From Cetobacterium sp050033475 (GTDB taxonomy: Bacteria; Fusobacteriota; Fusobacteriia; Fusobacteriales; Fusobacteriaceae): a stretch of DNA of 64,000 bases. Positions 24,770-33,044 of the stretch are shown piece by piece. A program made the translations under genes and the position numbers. Each line of letters opens with the position of its first letter. The first letter of the stretch is position 1. The stretch is from NCBI RefSeq assembly GCF_050033475.1, contig NZ_CP188323.1, positions 1 through 64,000 of the forward strand. Direction: 5' to 3'. The notes under the pieces are model-generated. The model made no database searches and had not been told where the DNA came from. It saw nothing but the letters and a program-made list of their open reading frames with translations.

Positions 24770-24868
24770 TTTATTTTGATTTTAAACAGCTTTATTTTGA
24801 TTTTAAAGCCATTTATATAATTATAGCGTATGATTTTATAGGTTAGTATTTTTGATGGCTTTAAAATC
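24770..24868. repeat. Direct and inverted AT-rich repeats beside the origin
   Basis: TTTATTTTGATTTTAAA occurs at 24770-24786 and again at 24791-24807 (period 21), and GCTTTAAAATC (24858-24868) is the inverse of GATTTTAAAGC (24799-24809). The last part may end the small minus-strand gene at 24873. Possibly a site linked to replication; low complexity makes this uncertain. Confidence 0.35.
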
Positions 24869-24872
24869 GATT

Positions 24873-25163
24873 TTAATCATTTTTTAGATTCCAACTTTTT
24901 TCATGAAAGAAATTTTCTAATATTTTTTTGTTTTCAGAAGTTTTAAAATGAATATCTTTTAAAAAAATATTTACGAAATCAATTTTACAAATATCAATGT
25001 TGTAAATAATTTTATCAACAATATAATTTTGCATATGTTTGTCTGAGATTTCTATGAGTTCTTCTTTTTCTCTTGGAATAAATTGACACTCAATAATTTT
25101 GAAATAAGATAGAGTTTCCTTTGTATCATCAAAAATAATAGTTTGAAAAAAATTATTTTGCAT
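24873..25163 (-). CDS. Small protein, paralogue A of a pair flanking rep
   Basis: 96 aa, soluble, mixed charge, no known motif. It aligns without gaps to the 95-aa protein at 27947-28234 (shared blocks MQNNFFQ, SYFKII, EEL, KIIYN, KIDFVN, KDIHF). The ribosome region GGGAGATGTTATT and an upstream AATAAAGGAATTT motif are also shared, so the duplication included the promoter region. The position, one copy on each side of the iterons and rep, suggests a plasmid maintenance or immunity role, but nothing in the sequence proves it. Confidence 0.6.
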   Translation of the reverse strand: MQNNFFQTIIFDDTKETLSYFKIIECQFIPREKEELIEISDKHMQNYIVDKIIYNIDICKIDFVNIFLKDIHFKTSENKKILENFFHEKSWNLKND

Positions 25164-25254
25164 AATAACATCTCCCTTTAGTAAAAAAATCTCTCTTTAT
25201 GAAAATATTTTCAATTAAGGTCATAAATTCCTTTATTAAAGTTTAAAAAATTTC

Positions 25255-25303
25255 ACATTGTTTATAGTTGTTTTATATTGTAAATATTGTTTATATTGTT
25301 ATG
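25255..25303. other. AT-rich putative DNA unwinding element
   Basis: Almost pure A/T with tandem TTGTTTATA and ATATTG words just left of the iterons, the usual place for strand separation in iteron origins. Inferred from position and composition only. Confidence 0.4.
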
Positions 25304-25372
25304 TACAAAAAAAAACGCAAAAAAACGGCTTCAAACCCTTGAAAACATTAGTCAAAATTGAGTTGAGGTCAA

Positions 25373-25540
25373 TCTCCATTAGGTGGTACTACTTTCTCCA
25401 TTAGGTGGTACTACTTTCTCCATTAGGTGGTACTACTTTCTCCATTAGGTGGTACTACTTTCTCCATTAGGTGGTACTACATGGTTTTTTTTGCTATTTT
25501 TTAATATTTTTTGCAAATTTCTCCATTAGGTGGTACTATT
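25373..25540 (+). repeat. Iteron array of a theta-type plasmid origin
   Basis: Core CTCCATTAGGTGGTACTAC. Five tandem copies with an exact 22-bp period start at 25373, 25395, 25417, 25439 and 25461; a sixth in the same direction starts at 25520 after 39 bases of T-rich DNA. Twenty-two bases are two helical turns, so Rep would bind on one face. The rep gene starts 113 bases further on. Confidence 0.93.
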
Positions 25541-25593
25541 TTTAGTGAAAAAATGATGTTTTTTAGAGAAAATTAAGGAAATAGGCTAAAGAT

Positions 25594-25610
25594 GTACCAC
25601 TTAAAGGAGA
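25594..25610 (-). promoter_or_regulatory. Inverted iteron-like site, probable rep autoregulation operator
   Basis: Read on the minus strand it gives TCTCCTTTAAGTGGTAC, matching the iteron core at 15 of 17 positions. A single inverted copy between the iterons and the rep start is where many iteron plasmids have the operator through which Rep dimers repress their own gene. Confidence 0.6.
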
Positions 25611-25653
25611 CTAAAAATTAGTTTTTTTCTTCAGTGGAGAGAAAGGATGTATT

Positions 25654-27477
25654 ATGGATAAAATAGATGCAAATTGGATGTATGATGAAGTTATTGATAC
25701 GGAAGAAACTGAAATAATAGAAGAAAATATTTATGTGGATGAAGAATTTATAAAAAATAAATCCTTGGTTCGAATAGATATGAATATTATTCAGTATCCA
25801 ATATTTAGTAAAAATACTAAAAGAAAAACTAATCAAATTATAAAATATTATTTTAATAAAAATAGAGACACCTATATAACCGTAACTCCTGCTTCAGGAA
25901 ATTATATTCCTGGAGAAGCTGAAGAGAAAATATTTATTACTCTGATGAAAATTATGAAGGCAAAGGGGATGCCTAGAAGATTTATAGTTACATGCAAGGA
26001 ATTAAAAGAAGAATTAAATTTAAATACAAGACGATATCCAACCTTGATCAAAGAAGCATTACTTAGACTTTCAAGTACTAATTACAACTTTAAAAATACC
26101 ATGTATTCCAGTGAGGAAAAGGCTATTTTAAATGAGGAAATTCAAACCTCTATAATGTCTGTAAAAATTTTAAATTTAAAAGAAAGTAAAAATAGCGATT
26201 TAAAAAAAGGTATCAACGACAATAGGGTAAAAGAAGTTTATGAGATTTCCATATCAGATTATTTTTATAACAATATTATGGCAAAGGGATATTTAGTTTA
26301 TAATTCAGATATTCTTCTGAATATAGAAACAAGTACAGCTAGAACTATTTATATGCTTATTGAAAAATTGAGATTTCATGAGCTTTATTTAAAAATTGAT
26401 GCAATGTTTTTAATCAAGAGAATACCATTAAAATTTTCTAAGGCTCATTTGAGTAGAACTATCCAGATTTTAAGCAATAATTTACAAGAATTAAAAAATA
26501 AAAATCTTATTACATCTTTTAATTTTATCAAAGAAAGTACTTGGGAAAAATCTGAAATTGAAATTTATTTTAATCCTGAGATGATTCAAAATAAACAAGA
26601 AAGATTTTACAATGATCTAAATGATTTTAGAAAAATATCAACAACTTTATCTATTTCAGAAACTGAGCATCAATTGATAAAAAATAATGTGGATACGGAA
26701 ATTTCTCAAGAAAAAATTGAGGATTTATATAATTTGTTGCCACTAAATGCTCAAAAGCTTAAGTCTATGAGAAAAACTTTATTGGAAAGTATAGAAAAAT
26801 ATGGAATAGAGAAAGTTAAAAGAGGAATATTGTACATGAAATCTCAGAAAAAATTGACCAATCCAAGGGCATATTTTTTAAAAACTCTTGAGAATAATTG
26901 GGCTGAAGATATTGTACTGGAAGAAAAAAAATCTGAAAAAAACTCACATATAGAAGAGGCTGAATTAATTTCTCCAATTGAGGAAAAAAATTATGAAAGG
27001 GAAATTTTATATTATAATTCTCTTTCCAATGCGGGAAAAAAATCCTTAGAAGAGGCTGTTTATAAGGACTATATTCAAGAATGTGGTGGAATAGCTGGTA
27101 AAATCCAACAGATAGCTTTTAATAATGGAAAAGAAAGTTTGGTTTGTAAATATATTATAAAAAATAAGTTGATTGGAGAAGAAGATAAAATAGAGGAAAT
27201 TTCTACGGAAGAACTTATTTCTCCATCAACTTCTGAAGTTATTGAAGAGAAAAAAGATTCTCCAATTGAAGAAACAAATGTTTTGGAAAATATTGAAGAA
27301 TTTAATACCTATGTAAATAATTTTCTAAAACTTTATGGAGTTATGTTAAACTTTGATGAGAATAAAATTTTACAGATTAAAAGAGAAATTTTAAAGGAAT
27401 TAGGAGTGAAATTTATTATGAAAAAAGTTACTCTTGAGGAAATTAATGCAACTCTTTTAGAAAAAGTTAAAATCTAA
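25654..27477 (+). CDS. Rep_3/RepB-type replication initiator with long C-terminal extension
   Basis: 607 aa, about twice the length of a standard Rep_3 initiator. The winged-helix pair lies at about residues 45-330: RIDMNIIQYPIF, YITVTPASGNYIPGEAEEKIFITLMKIM, RFIVTCKELKEELNL, YEISISDYFYNN and RTIYMLIEKLRF, ending in AHLSRTIQILSNNLQEL. Residues 330-607 are charged and helical (KIEDLYNLLPLNAQKLKSM, SQKKLTNPRAYFLKTL) with Glu-rich linkers and no enzymatic motif; they resemble the C-terminal part of primosomal or DnaD-like initiators. It should bind the adjacent iterons. Ribosome site AAAGGATG lies 6 bases upstream. Confidence 0.85.
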   Translation: MDKIDANWMYDEVIDTEETEIIEENIYVDEEFIKNKSLVRIDMNIIQYPIFSKNTKRKTNQIIKYYFNKNRDTYITVTPASGNYIPGEAEEKIFITLMKIMKAKGMPRRFIVTCKELKEELNLNTRRYPTLIKEALLRLSSTNYNFKNTMYSSEEKAILNEEIQTSIMSVKILNLKESKNSDLKKGINDNRVKEVYEISISDYFYNNIMAKGYLVYNSDILLNIETSTARTIYMLIEKLRFHELYLKIDAMFLIKRIPLKFSKAHLSRTIQILSNNLQELKNKNLITSFNFIKESTWEKSEIEIYFNPEMIQNKQERFYNDLNDFRKISTTLSISETEHQLIKNNVDTEISQEKIEDLYNLLPLNAQKLKSMRKTLLESIEKYGIEKVKRGILYMKSQKKLTNPRAYFLKTLENNWAEDIVLEEKKSEKNSHIEEAELISPIEEKNYEREILYYNSLSNAGKKSLEEAVYKDYIQECGGIAGKIQQIAFNNGKESLVCKYIIKNKLIGEEDKIEEISTEELISPSTSEVIEEKKDSPIEETNVLENIEEFNTYVNNFLKLYGVMLNFDENKILQIKREILKELGVKFIMKKVTLEEINATLLEKVKI

Positions 27478-27552
27478 AATTCTATTCAAGAGGAAAAAAT
27501 AAAAATTTAAGGTAAGGTCACATGAAGTAAATTTTTAAAAGGAGATAGGATC

Positions 27553-27915
27553 ATGGCAATAAAAGGAGTTTTTGATATTAATCAAGAAGAACGTTGGACT
27601 ATTCTTAGTAAAAATTTGAAAAATGTGGTTAAAGGAATAAAGGAACTTTCAGAGGAATATCAATTGGAAGTTGTAATTATGGGAACTGCAGTTAATGGAG
27701 TAAGAAAAGATTTTAAGGAAGCTGAAGGACTTGTAACTTTGGATGAATTAAAAGAATTGGTTGAAGATGGAGTTGTTTTTGTTGTTTGTAATAACACTAT
27801 GAAAAAGTTTGATTTGAAAAAAGAAGATTTATACAATTTTATAAAAATAGTTCCTGCTGGGGTTATTGAACTTATGTTAAAGCAACAGGAAGGATATAGT
27901 TATATAAAACCATAA
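27553..27915 (+). CDS. DsrE-family protein
   Basis: 120 aa. DsrE fold: FDINQEERWTILSKNLKN, LEVVIMGTAVNGV, DGVVFVVCNNTMKKF and IVPAGVIELMLKQQEGYSYIKP. The Cys in VVCNNT is at the site used by DsrE/YchN proteins that relay or bind sulfur. Role beyond that unknown. Ribosome site AAAGGAG with ATG 8 bases further. Monocistronic; it lies between rep and the second small paralogue. Confidence 0.85.
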   Translation: MAIKGVFDINQEERWTILSKNLKNVVKGIKELSEEYQLEVVIMGTAVNGVRKDFKEAEGLVTLDELKELVEDGVVFVVCNNTMKKFDLKKEDLYNFIKIVPAGVIELMLKQQEGYSYIKP

Positions 27916-27946
27916 AAAAAAGCTCAGGAAAATCTGAGCTTTTTTT
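27913..27946. terminator. Strong bidirectional terminator
   Basis: AAAAAAAGCTCAG pairs with CTGAGCTTTTTTT around GAAAAT, a near-ideal hairpin between convergent genes. Confidence 0.9.
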
Positions 27947-28234
27947 CTATTTGTTTTCAGACCAACCTCTTTCAGCAAAAAATTTAATCAAGTCATCTTT
28001 ATTTTTAGAATTCTCAAAATGAATATCTTTAAAAAATACATTGACGAAATCAATTTTGTCGATATCTAAATTATAAATAATTTTTTCAACTTTATAATTT
28101 TGAATATGATTTTCTGTAATTTCAACTAATTCTTCACTAACCCTAGGAACTATAGGACATTGGATAATTTTGAAGTAAGAAATCATTTCCTTTGTATCTT
28201 TAAAAATAATGTTTTGAAAAAAATTATTTTGCAT
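27947..28234 (-). CDS. Small protein, paralogue B of the pair flanking rep
   Basis: 95 aa, gap-free alignment with the 96-aa protein at 24873-25163. Differences cluster at the C-terminal 20 residues. The ribosome site GGGAGATGCTATT and the start MQNNFFQ are the same. It lies 71 bases downstream of the winged-helix gene at 28306 on the same strand and may be co-transcribed with it; the conserved AATAAAGGAATTT motif lies at the end of that gene. Confidence 0.6.
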   Translation of the reverse strand: MQNNFFQNIIFKDTKEMISYFKIIQCPIVPRVSEELVEITENHIQNYKVEKIIYNLDIDKIDFVNVFFKDIHFENSKNKDDLIKFFAERGWSENK

Positions 28235-28305
28235 AATAGCATCTCCCTTACATTTTTAAAATATTCAATATAATATTCTTAAAAATAATTAGAAAAATTC
28301 CTTTA

Positions 28306-28971
28306 TTAAATTTTTGTAGATTCCGAAAGAAATCTTCCTATGACAAAAAATGGATTTTCAGCAGCAGATTTATAAGAATCAATAGTTTTTTCTATAGCTG
28401 AAATTATTTTGTTTGGAGAAGTTTCTGAAGAATAAAATTCAAACATTTTATCGATAAATTCTATAGAAGTTCCATATCTATTTTGAATTTTTTCTTTTAA
28501 TATTAAATTGTTATTTAATTTTTTAGCTAAGTTTAATTTTTCTTCTGATAAATTTATAAGTAGAGAAGTTTTAGTTTTTTGAAGAGAGGATTTTCTAATT
28601 TTATCAAGGGTTTGTTTTATTTTAAGTTCTTTATTTTCATCATCCATGAGACGAAAATAATAATTCCAGCCTTTTTCTGTTAAAGTATAAGATAGATTCC
28701 CTGTAGAAGCTCGTTTTGTTTTAAGAAAATCATTTTTAATTAATTGAGTTGTAATTGTTCTTATTGAAGATGCCGAAAAATAAGGATGATAATCTAGAAA
28801 TCTATTTCTAGAAATATTAACCCATACAGTATCATCTTCTATGTTCTTCTGATTATTCAAATTTTTTTCAATCCAAAAATAAACGTTATTTAAAATAATA
28901 GCTCCTGAAATACCTGTTATTTTTGCAAGCTCTGTTGAAAAAGAATGTTTAGTTGTGTCTAATTTTTCCAT
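28306..28971 (-). CDS. Winged-helix protein, replisome-organiser-like
   Basis: 221 aa. The N-terminal 110 residues read as a winged helix: KHSFSTELAKITGISGAIIL, a short NNVYFWI helix, then SASSIRTITTQLIKNDFLK as recognition helix and KRASTGNLSYTLTEKGWNYY as wing. Phage and plasmid replication proteins of the DnaD/replisome-organiser type start in this way. The C-terminal half is helical (NKIISAIEKTIDSYKSAAENPFF) and recalls a DnaD-type tail ending in an RF-rich segment. Its place next to the rep region fits a replication accessory role; this is inference. Confidence 0.6.
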   Translation of the reverse strand: MEKLDTTKHSFSTELAKITGISGAIILNNVYFWIEKNLNNQKNIEDDTVWVNISRNRFLDYHPYFSASSIRTITTQLIKNDFLKTKRASTGNLSYTLTEKGWNYYFRLMDDENKELKIKQTLDKIRKSSLQKTKTSLLINLSEEKLNLAKKLNNNLILKEKIQNRYGTSIEFIDKMFEFYSSETSPNKIISAIEKTIDSYKSAAENPFFVIGRFLSESTKI

Positions 28972-29152
28972 TTTTCACCTCACATAAAAATTGCTTCAAA
29001 GTATTACTATTTGTTATACTCCAACAATAATCTTTTGTAAAGAACCTATTAAAATTTTTTTTATTTAAAGAGAAAATTTAAAAAAATTCAGTTATTAACA
29101 GATGGTTAATAATGTGCTAGAATCTAATTATTGAGAAAAGGAGGAGATAAGT

Positions 29153-29701
29153 ATGAAAAACATAATTTTAGAGACAGAAATGATAAATAGAAAACATAAT
29201 GGTTTCTCCTTAGAAAGTAAAGGAATGGAAAATGGTTATATAAAGGAAAAATATGGAAAATACGGAAATCAGAATATAAATGGGATGCCTTCTCTATCTA
29301 TTCCTTTGGAATGGAAAAATATTCCTGAAAATGTAAAATCCTATGCATTGGTAATGGAAGATTATGATGCAATTCCTGTAACCGGATTTTCTTGGATACA
29401 TTGGGTGACATTAATCCCTGGAGATTACACTTGTTTAAAAGAAAATGCAAGTTTAAAAGATGAAAAATTAATTCAAGGTGTGAATAGTTGGATTTCAGAC
29501 ATGGGAGGACTAAATAAAGAGGAAGCTTCTCATTATGGTGGTTCTGCTCCTCCTGATAAGGAACATACATATACATTTAGATTATATGCTTTAGATAAGG
29601 AAATAGAGTTAAATAAAGGATTTTATTTGAATGAACTGTATAGAAAGATAGAAGGTCATATTTTAGACGTTGCTGTATTAAAAGGGAAATATAAAAATTA
29701 A
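29153..29701 (+). CDS. PEBP-like protein (YbhB/YbcL family)
   Basis: 182 aa, cytoplasmic. Ligand-pocket motifs of the phosphatidylethanolamine-binding family are in order: SIPLEWKNIPENVKSYALVMEDYDA (the DPDAP region, here EDYDAIP), WIHWVTLIP, and YGGSAPPDKEHTYTFRLYALD. Bacterial members have no settled function. Ribosome site GGAGGAG 8 bases before ATG. Monocistronic, with a terminator at 29712-29748. Confidence 0.88.
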   Translation: MKNIILETEMINRKHNGFSLESKGMENGYIKEKYGKYGNQNINGMPSLSIPLEWKNIPENVKSYALVMEDYDAIPVTGFSWIHWVTLIPGDYTCLKENASLKDEKLIQGVNSWISDMGGLNKEEASHYGGSAPPDKEHTYTFRLYALDKEIELNKGFYLNELYRKIEGHILDVAVLKGKYKN

Positions 29702-29711
29702 CTTGTAACTA

Positions 29712-29748
29712 AGAAGAAATTAGAATATGTTCTGATTTCTTTTTTTTC
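29712..29748 (+). terminator. Rho-independent terminator
   Basis: AAGAAATTAGAA pairs with TTCTGATTTCTT across TATG, then a T run. Confidence 0.7.
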
Positions 29749-29832
29749 TATTAAAGTTTCTTAATTATATTCTTGACTTTTTAGAAAAATATGGATATAT
29801 TAGATAAAATTTAAAAAACAGGAGGTCAAGCC

Positions 29833-30786
29833 ATGGAAAAATTTATTGTACCTACTTTAGAATATCTTCCTTCTTATTTAAGAGCTTTAAAAATAGCAGA
29901 AAAAGAGGGATTTCCGGATTTTGTTGCTACAAGTCAAGAAATAGAAGAGAATCCTGAAGAATTTATAAGAAAACTGAATCTTTTAGATTCAAAGGAATGT
30001 AAAAAGGTTAAAGAGTGGCTACTTCCTAGTAAATTATTTTGGTTAGTAAATACAGAAACTAAAAAATTTATTGGAAAAGTTTCAATAAGATATAATGTTG
30101 GAACACCTTATTTGGCATCTTTAGGTGGACATATAGGGTATATGGTAAGTGATAAATTTAGAAAAAAAGGCTATGGTTCAAAACTTTTAAAATTTGGTTT
30201 AGAAATAGCTAAGGATATTTGTTTAGGAGAAATTTTAATTGTTTGCAATGAAAATAATATTGGTTCTAAAAAAATAATTGAAAAAAATGGTGGAAAATTA
30301 ATCAATGTTATCTATGATGAAAGTGTAAAAATGAATAAATTGAGATATAGAATTATTTTAAATGAATCTGCCCATGAACTTTGGAAAAAATTTTTAGTTC
30401 AAACAGATGATTTAGAAATAAAAAAACAGGAATTTGGATATATATGTTGGAAATTTGGAGTAAATCCTGATGAATTATTATCTCTAGTTCTTATGGATAG
30501 AAAAAAAGCTTGCACAAGTTTATATTCTCCTGAATACGAAAATATTGTTACAGATGGAATTTATAATGTAATATTAAATTCACAGAATAAAGCGATTTGT
30601 GTGACTAAAAATAAATCTCTTAAAATTTGTGATTTTGAAAATGTTTCAGAGGAATTTGCAAAAAAAGAAGGAGAGGGAGATTTATCCTTAGATTACTGGA
30701 AAAAAACTCATGAAAAATTTTTTCAAGGAGATGAGAAAAAAAATTCTTTAGTTCTTGAGGAATTTCATTTGGTATATTCAATTTAA
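29833..30786 (+). CDS. GNAT acetyltransferase fused to an ASCH domain
   Basis: 317 aa. Residues 1-175 are a GNAT domain: HIGYMVSDKFRKKGYGSKLL is the acetyl-CoA loop and CNENNIGSKKIIEKNGGK the C-terminal part. Residues 180-317 are an ASCH domain: ELWKKFL, CWKFGVNPDELLSLVLMDRKKACTSLY, DFENVSEEFAKKEGEGDLS and YWKKTHEKFF match the EGEGD and W...H..FF signature. ASCH proteins bind RNA or act on modified nucleosides (YqfB hydrolyses N4-acetylcytidine), so one polypeptide may pair an acetyl-transfer and a nucleoside-binding module. Ribosome site AGGAGG. Monocistronic. Confidence 0.88.
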   Translation: MEKFIVPTLEYLPSYLRALKIAEKEGFPDFVATSQEIEENPEEFIRKLNLLDSKECKKVKEWLLPSKLFWLVNTETKKFIGKVSIRYNVGTPYLASLGGHIGYMVSDKFRKKGYGSKLLKFGLEIAKDICLGEILIVCNENNIGSKKIIEKNGGKLINVIYDESVKMNKLRYRIILNESAHELWKKFLVQTDDLEIKKQEFGYICWKFGVNPDELLSLVLMDRKKACTSLYSPEYENIVTDGIYNVILNSQNKAICVTKNKSLKICDFENVSEEFAKKEGEGDLSLDYWKKTHEKFFQGDEKKNSLVLEEFHLVYSI

Positions 30787-30806
30787 TTAAGAGTTTATTA
30801 GAGTTA

Positions 30807-30843
30807 AAGAGGGATTATTTGATATTCCCTCTTTTAATTTTTA
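30807..30843 (+). terminator. Rho-independent terminator
   Basis: AAAGAGGGA pairs with TCCCTCTTT, followed by T-rich DNA. Confidence 0.75.
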
Positions 30844-31015
30844 TTATTTGTGAATTAAAAATTCATAAATAATATTTTTTATGAAAAAATAATTCAAAAA
30901 TATAATTTGATATTTAATTTTATCCAGTTAATGATTTATATATGAGACAATTTAGACCTTACTTTTTTATTGTAAATCAAGTATACTAAAAAAAACTTAG
31001 GAAAGAGAGAGTATT

Positions 31016-31657
31016 ATGGATTTTTCAGAAAAAATAATAGGAAAAGAAAATTATTTTAATTCAGCAGTTTTGGCTTTAATGGTAAAAAATAATGGTGAAT
31101 ATTATTTATTATTTGAAAAAAGAGCACAAAATATAAGACAGGGTGGAGAAATATCTTTTCCAGGTGGAAAAGTTGAAAAAAGTGACAAGAATAGCATGGA
31201 GACAGCCCTTAGAGAAAGTTTTGAAGAGATAGGGTTAGGATCTAAGGATATAGAAATAAAAGGGAAAATTGGAACTTTAGTAATTCCAACGGGAGTCCTT
31301 GTAGAAGCATATTTAGCCTATGGAGAAAATATTTTTTTAAAGGATTTAAAATTAAATTTTTCAGAGGTTGAAGAGTGTTTTATGGTCCCTTTAAAATTTT
31401 TTCTAGAGAATAAACCTAGATTGGAAAAATTAAAGGTTGAGACACATCCATATTATGAGGAAAATGGAAATGTTTATAAATTTCCAGCTAAGGAATTGGA
31501 CTTGCCAGAAAGATATTTTAAATCTTGGAGTGGGAATCCAAGAAAAGTTTATATTTATGTCTATGAAAATAGAGTTATTTGGGGATTAACTGCAGAAATT
31601 ATTATGGAATTATTAAAATATATTAGAGAAGAAGGTATAGAGAATTTATTAAAATAA
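31016..31657 (+). CDS. Nudix hydrolase, CoA pyrophosphatase type
   Basis: 213 aa. The NuCoA signature LLFEKRAQNIRQGGEISFPGG runs into the Nudix box (GGKVEKSDKNSMETALRES then FEEIGL), near residues 34-78, the combination that marks CoA diphosphatases (YeaB/NUDT7). It would split CoA or its derivatives into 4'-phosphopantetheine and 3',5'-ADP. The C-terminal third (PYYEENGNVYKFPAKELDLPERYFKSW) is less conserved. Followed 21 bases later by an outer-membrane gene, perhaps on the same transcript. Confidence 0.87.
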   Translation: MDFSEKIIGKENYFNSAVLALMVKNNGEYYLLFEKRAQNIRQGGEISFPGGKVEKSDKNSMETALRESFEEIGLGSKDIEIKGKIGTLVIPTGVLVEAYLAYGENIFLKDLKLNFSEVEECFMVPLKFFLENKPRLEKLKVETHPYYEENGNVYKFPAKELDLPERYFKSWSGNPRKVYIYVYENRVIWGLTAEIIMELLKYIREEGIENLLK

Positions 31658-31678
31658 AAGAATATTAGGGGAGAAAAG

Positions 31679-32470
31679 ATGAAAAAAGTTATAGGGGGAT
31701 TATTTTTATTATCACAAATTATATTGGCACAGGATACATGGAGAGGAATTCCATATCCGATGAATCGTTGGGGAGTATCTATCATGGGAGTTAAACAAAC
31801 CGAAAAGGGGAATTTGACTGATGCCAGTGTATCTGGAGAAATAGTAAAAGGATTGAAGCTAAATGTAAATTTTTTAGAACCAGAGGATTTAAAGGTAGAT
31901 GCAGATGTTCAAATAGTCAAGGTGGATTACTTTGTACTTCCATTTTTAAATATATATGGAATAGGTGGAAAATTAAAGGCAAATGTAAAATTTAATTTAG
32001 GTGTTCCAACAATTTCTTTGCCTAATTTGCCAAGTTTTCCTTTAAAAAAAAGTTGGACTATAGAACATAAATCAGAAGGGAAATTATACGGTGGAGGAGC
32101 TCTTCTAGCTGGAGAGTATAATAGAATATTTTCATCTATTCAATATACTTATACAAGAGTTGAAATGGAAGGAGATGTGGCAACTAAAAGTTCTGAAATT
32201 GGTGTGGGAAGAATTGGATATGTCATTTATCGAGATGAAAAACTTTCTATTACACCCTATATCGGAGCATCCTATCAGAAAACTGATAGTTCTATTTCGG
32301 GATCTATTCCAGGGTTAGAAGGAGTCAATTACCAATTTCAAATGGAGTTAGAAAAAATAACACCATCTGTTGGTTTTTTTACAAATATAAATAATAATTT
32401 TACAATTTTTGTGGATTATTCATTTGGAGATAGAGATACCATTGCAATAGATTTGGGATATAGATTTTAA
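31679..32470 (+). CDS. Outer-membrane beta-barrel protein
   Basis: 263 aa. Signal peptide MKKVIGGLFLLSQIILA. The rest alternates hydrophobic and polar residues in short strands (IFSSIQYTYTRVEM, RIGYVIYRDEKLSITPYIGASYQK, FTIFVDYSFGDRD) and ends in a C-terminal aromatic (GYRF), the signal for outer-membrane insertion. It resembles small fusobacterial barrel proteins of unknown cargo. Ribosome site GGGGAG. Terminated by a strong hairpin. Confidence 0.8.
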   Translation: MKKVIGGLFLLSQIILAQDTWRGIPYPMNRWGVSIMGVKQTEKGNLTDASVSGEIVKGLKLNVNFLEPEDLKVDADVQIVKVDYFVLPFLNIYGIGGKLKANVKFNLGVPTISLPNLPSFPLKKSWTIEHKSEGKLYGGGALLAGEYNRIFSSIQYTYTRVEMEGDVATKSSEIGVGRIGYVIYRDEKLSITPYIGASYQKTDSSISGSIPGLEGVNYQFQMELEKITPSVGFFTNINNNFTIFVDYSFGDRDTIAIDLGYRF

Positions 32471-32479
32471 GATAATCTT

Positions 32480-32518
32480 AAGAGGTCAAGACTAAGTTTT
32501 GACCTCTTATTTATTTTT
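32480..32518 (+). terminator. Rho-independent terminator
   Basis: AAGAGGTCAA pairs with TTGACCTCTT, then T-rich DNA. Confidence 0.8.
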
Positions 32519-32810
32519 ATAAACTCCAATCCCAAAGTTTGTTATTTTTAATTTCTTCAATTGTTCTTTCAATCTCTTCTAGAGCAAATTCCAGGTCGTC
32601 TAAAATATATTCTATTTTATCCAATAATTTACTTCCATTTCTAGTGTAGGGAGCATTAAGTGCAGATGATACGGAAGATTCTGAAATCAATAATGAATCG
32701 GCTATTTCATCATTTTTTAAATCTAGTTTTTCCATTCTTTTTTTAAGTTGTAAGGCCTTTAATCGATAATTTTTTCTATGGAAATGTTTAGTATTTACGG
32801 ATAACATCAT
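32517..32810 (-). CDS. Small helix-turn-helix protein
   Basis: 97 aa. KNDEIADSLLISESSVSSAL (about residues 33-52) is a good helix-turn-helix, followed by a basic loop and a long C-terminal amphipathic helix rich in Glu that could dimerise. The frame has two Met codons at the start; neither has a strong ribosome site. DNA-binding regulator of unknown target; divergent from rlmF. Confidence 0.65.
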   Translation of the reverse strand: MMLSVNTKHFHRKNYRLKALQLKKRMEKLDLKNDEIADSLLISESSVSSALNAPYTRNGSKLLDKIEYILDDLEFALEEIERTIEEIKNNKLWDWSL

Positions 32811-33044
32811 TTTCTATCATCACCTCACTTAATTTCAATAAAATATTTTTTTATTGTTAGACAAGGAGATGAAAAATCCTTTTTATAAATTATATATTCT
32901 TTTTAGGAAAATATTTTTCAATAAAATATACTAAATTATAAGGCAGAAGAATCTAATATTTTCTAAGGGTATATATTCTTTACAACCGTTGGGAGATATG
33001 ATATTATCATTTAGTTAGGAAATAAGAAAAATTAAGGAGAATTT

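Larger units (their letters stand above)
25164..25653. other. Replication origin region
   Basis: 490 bases without a gene. From left to right: leader of the small minus-strand gene, an AT-rich stretch with repeated ATTGTTTATA words (about 25255-25303) suited to strand opening, a short GC-richer piece (CGGCTTCAAACCCTTGAAAA), the iteron array at 25373-25540, an inverted iteron-like operator at 25594-25610, and the rep ribosome site. No clear DnaA box was found by eye. Confidence 0.75.

Noticed and set aside
25321..25540. CRISPR array in place of the iterons
   Set aside because: The 22-bp units follow each other without spacers, and no cas gene is near; position before rep shows they are iterons.
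25760..25790. tRNA T-loop-like GGTTCGAAT
   Set aside because: It lies within the rep coding frame and no cloverleaf can be drawn around it. No tRNA was found anywhere in the window by eye.
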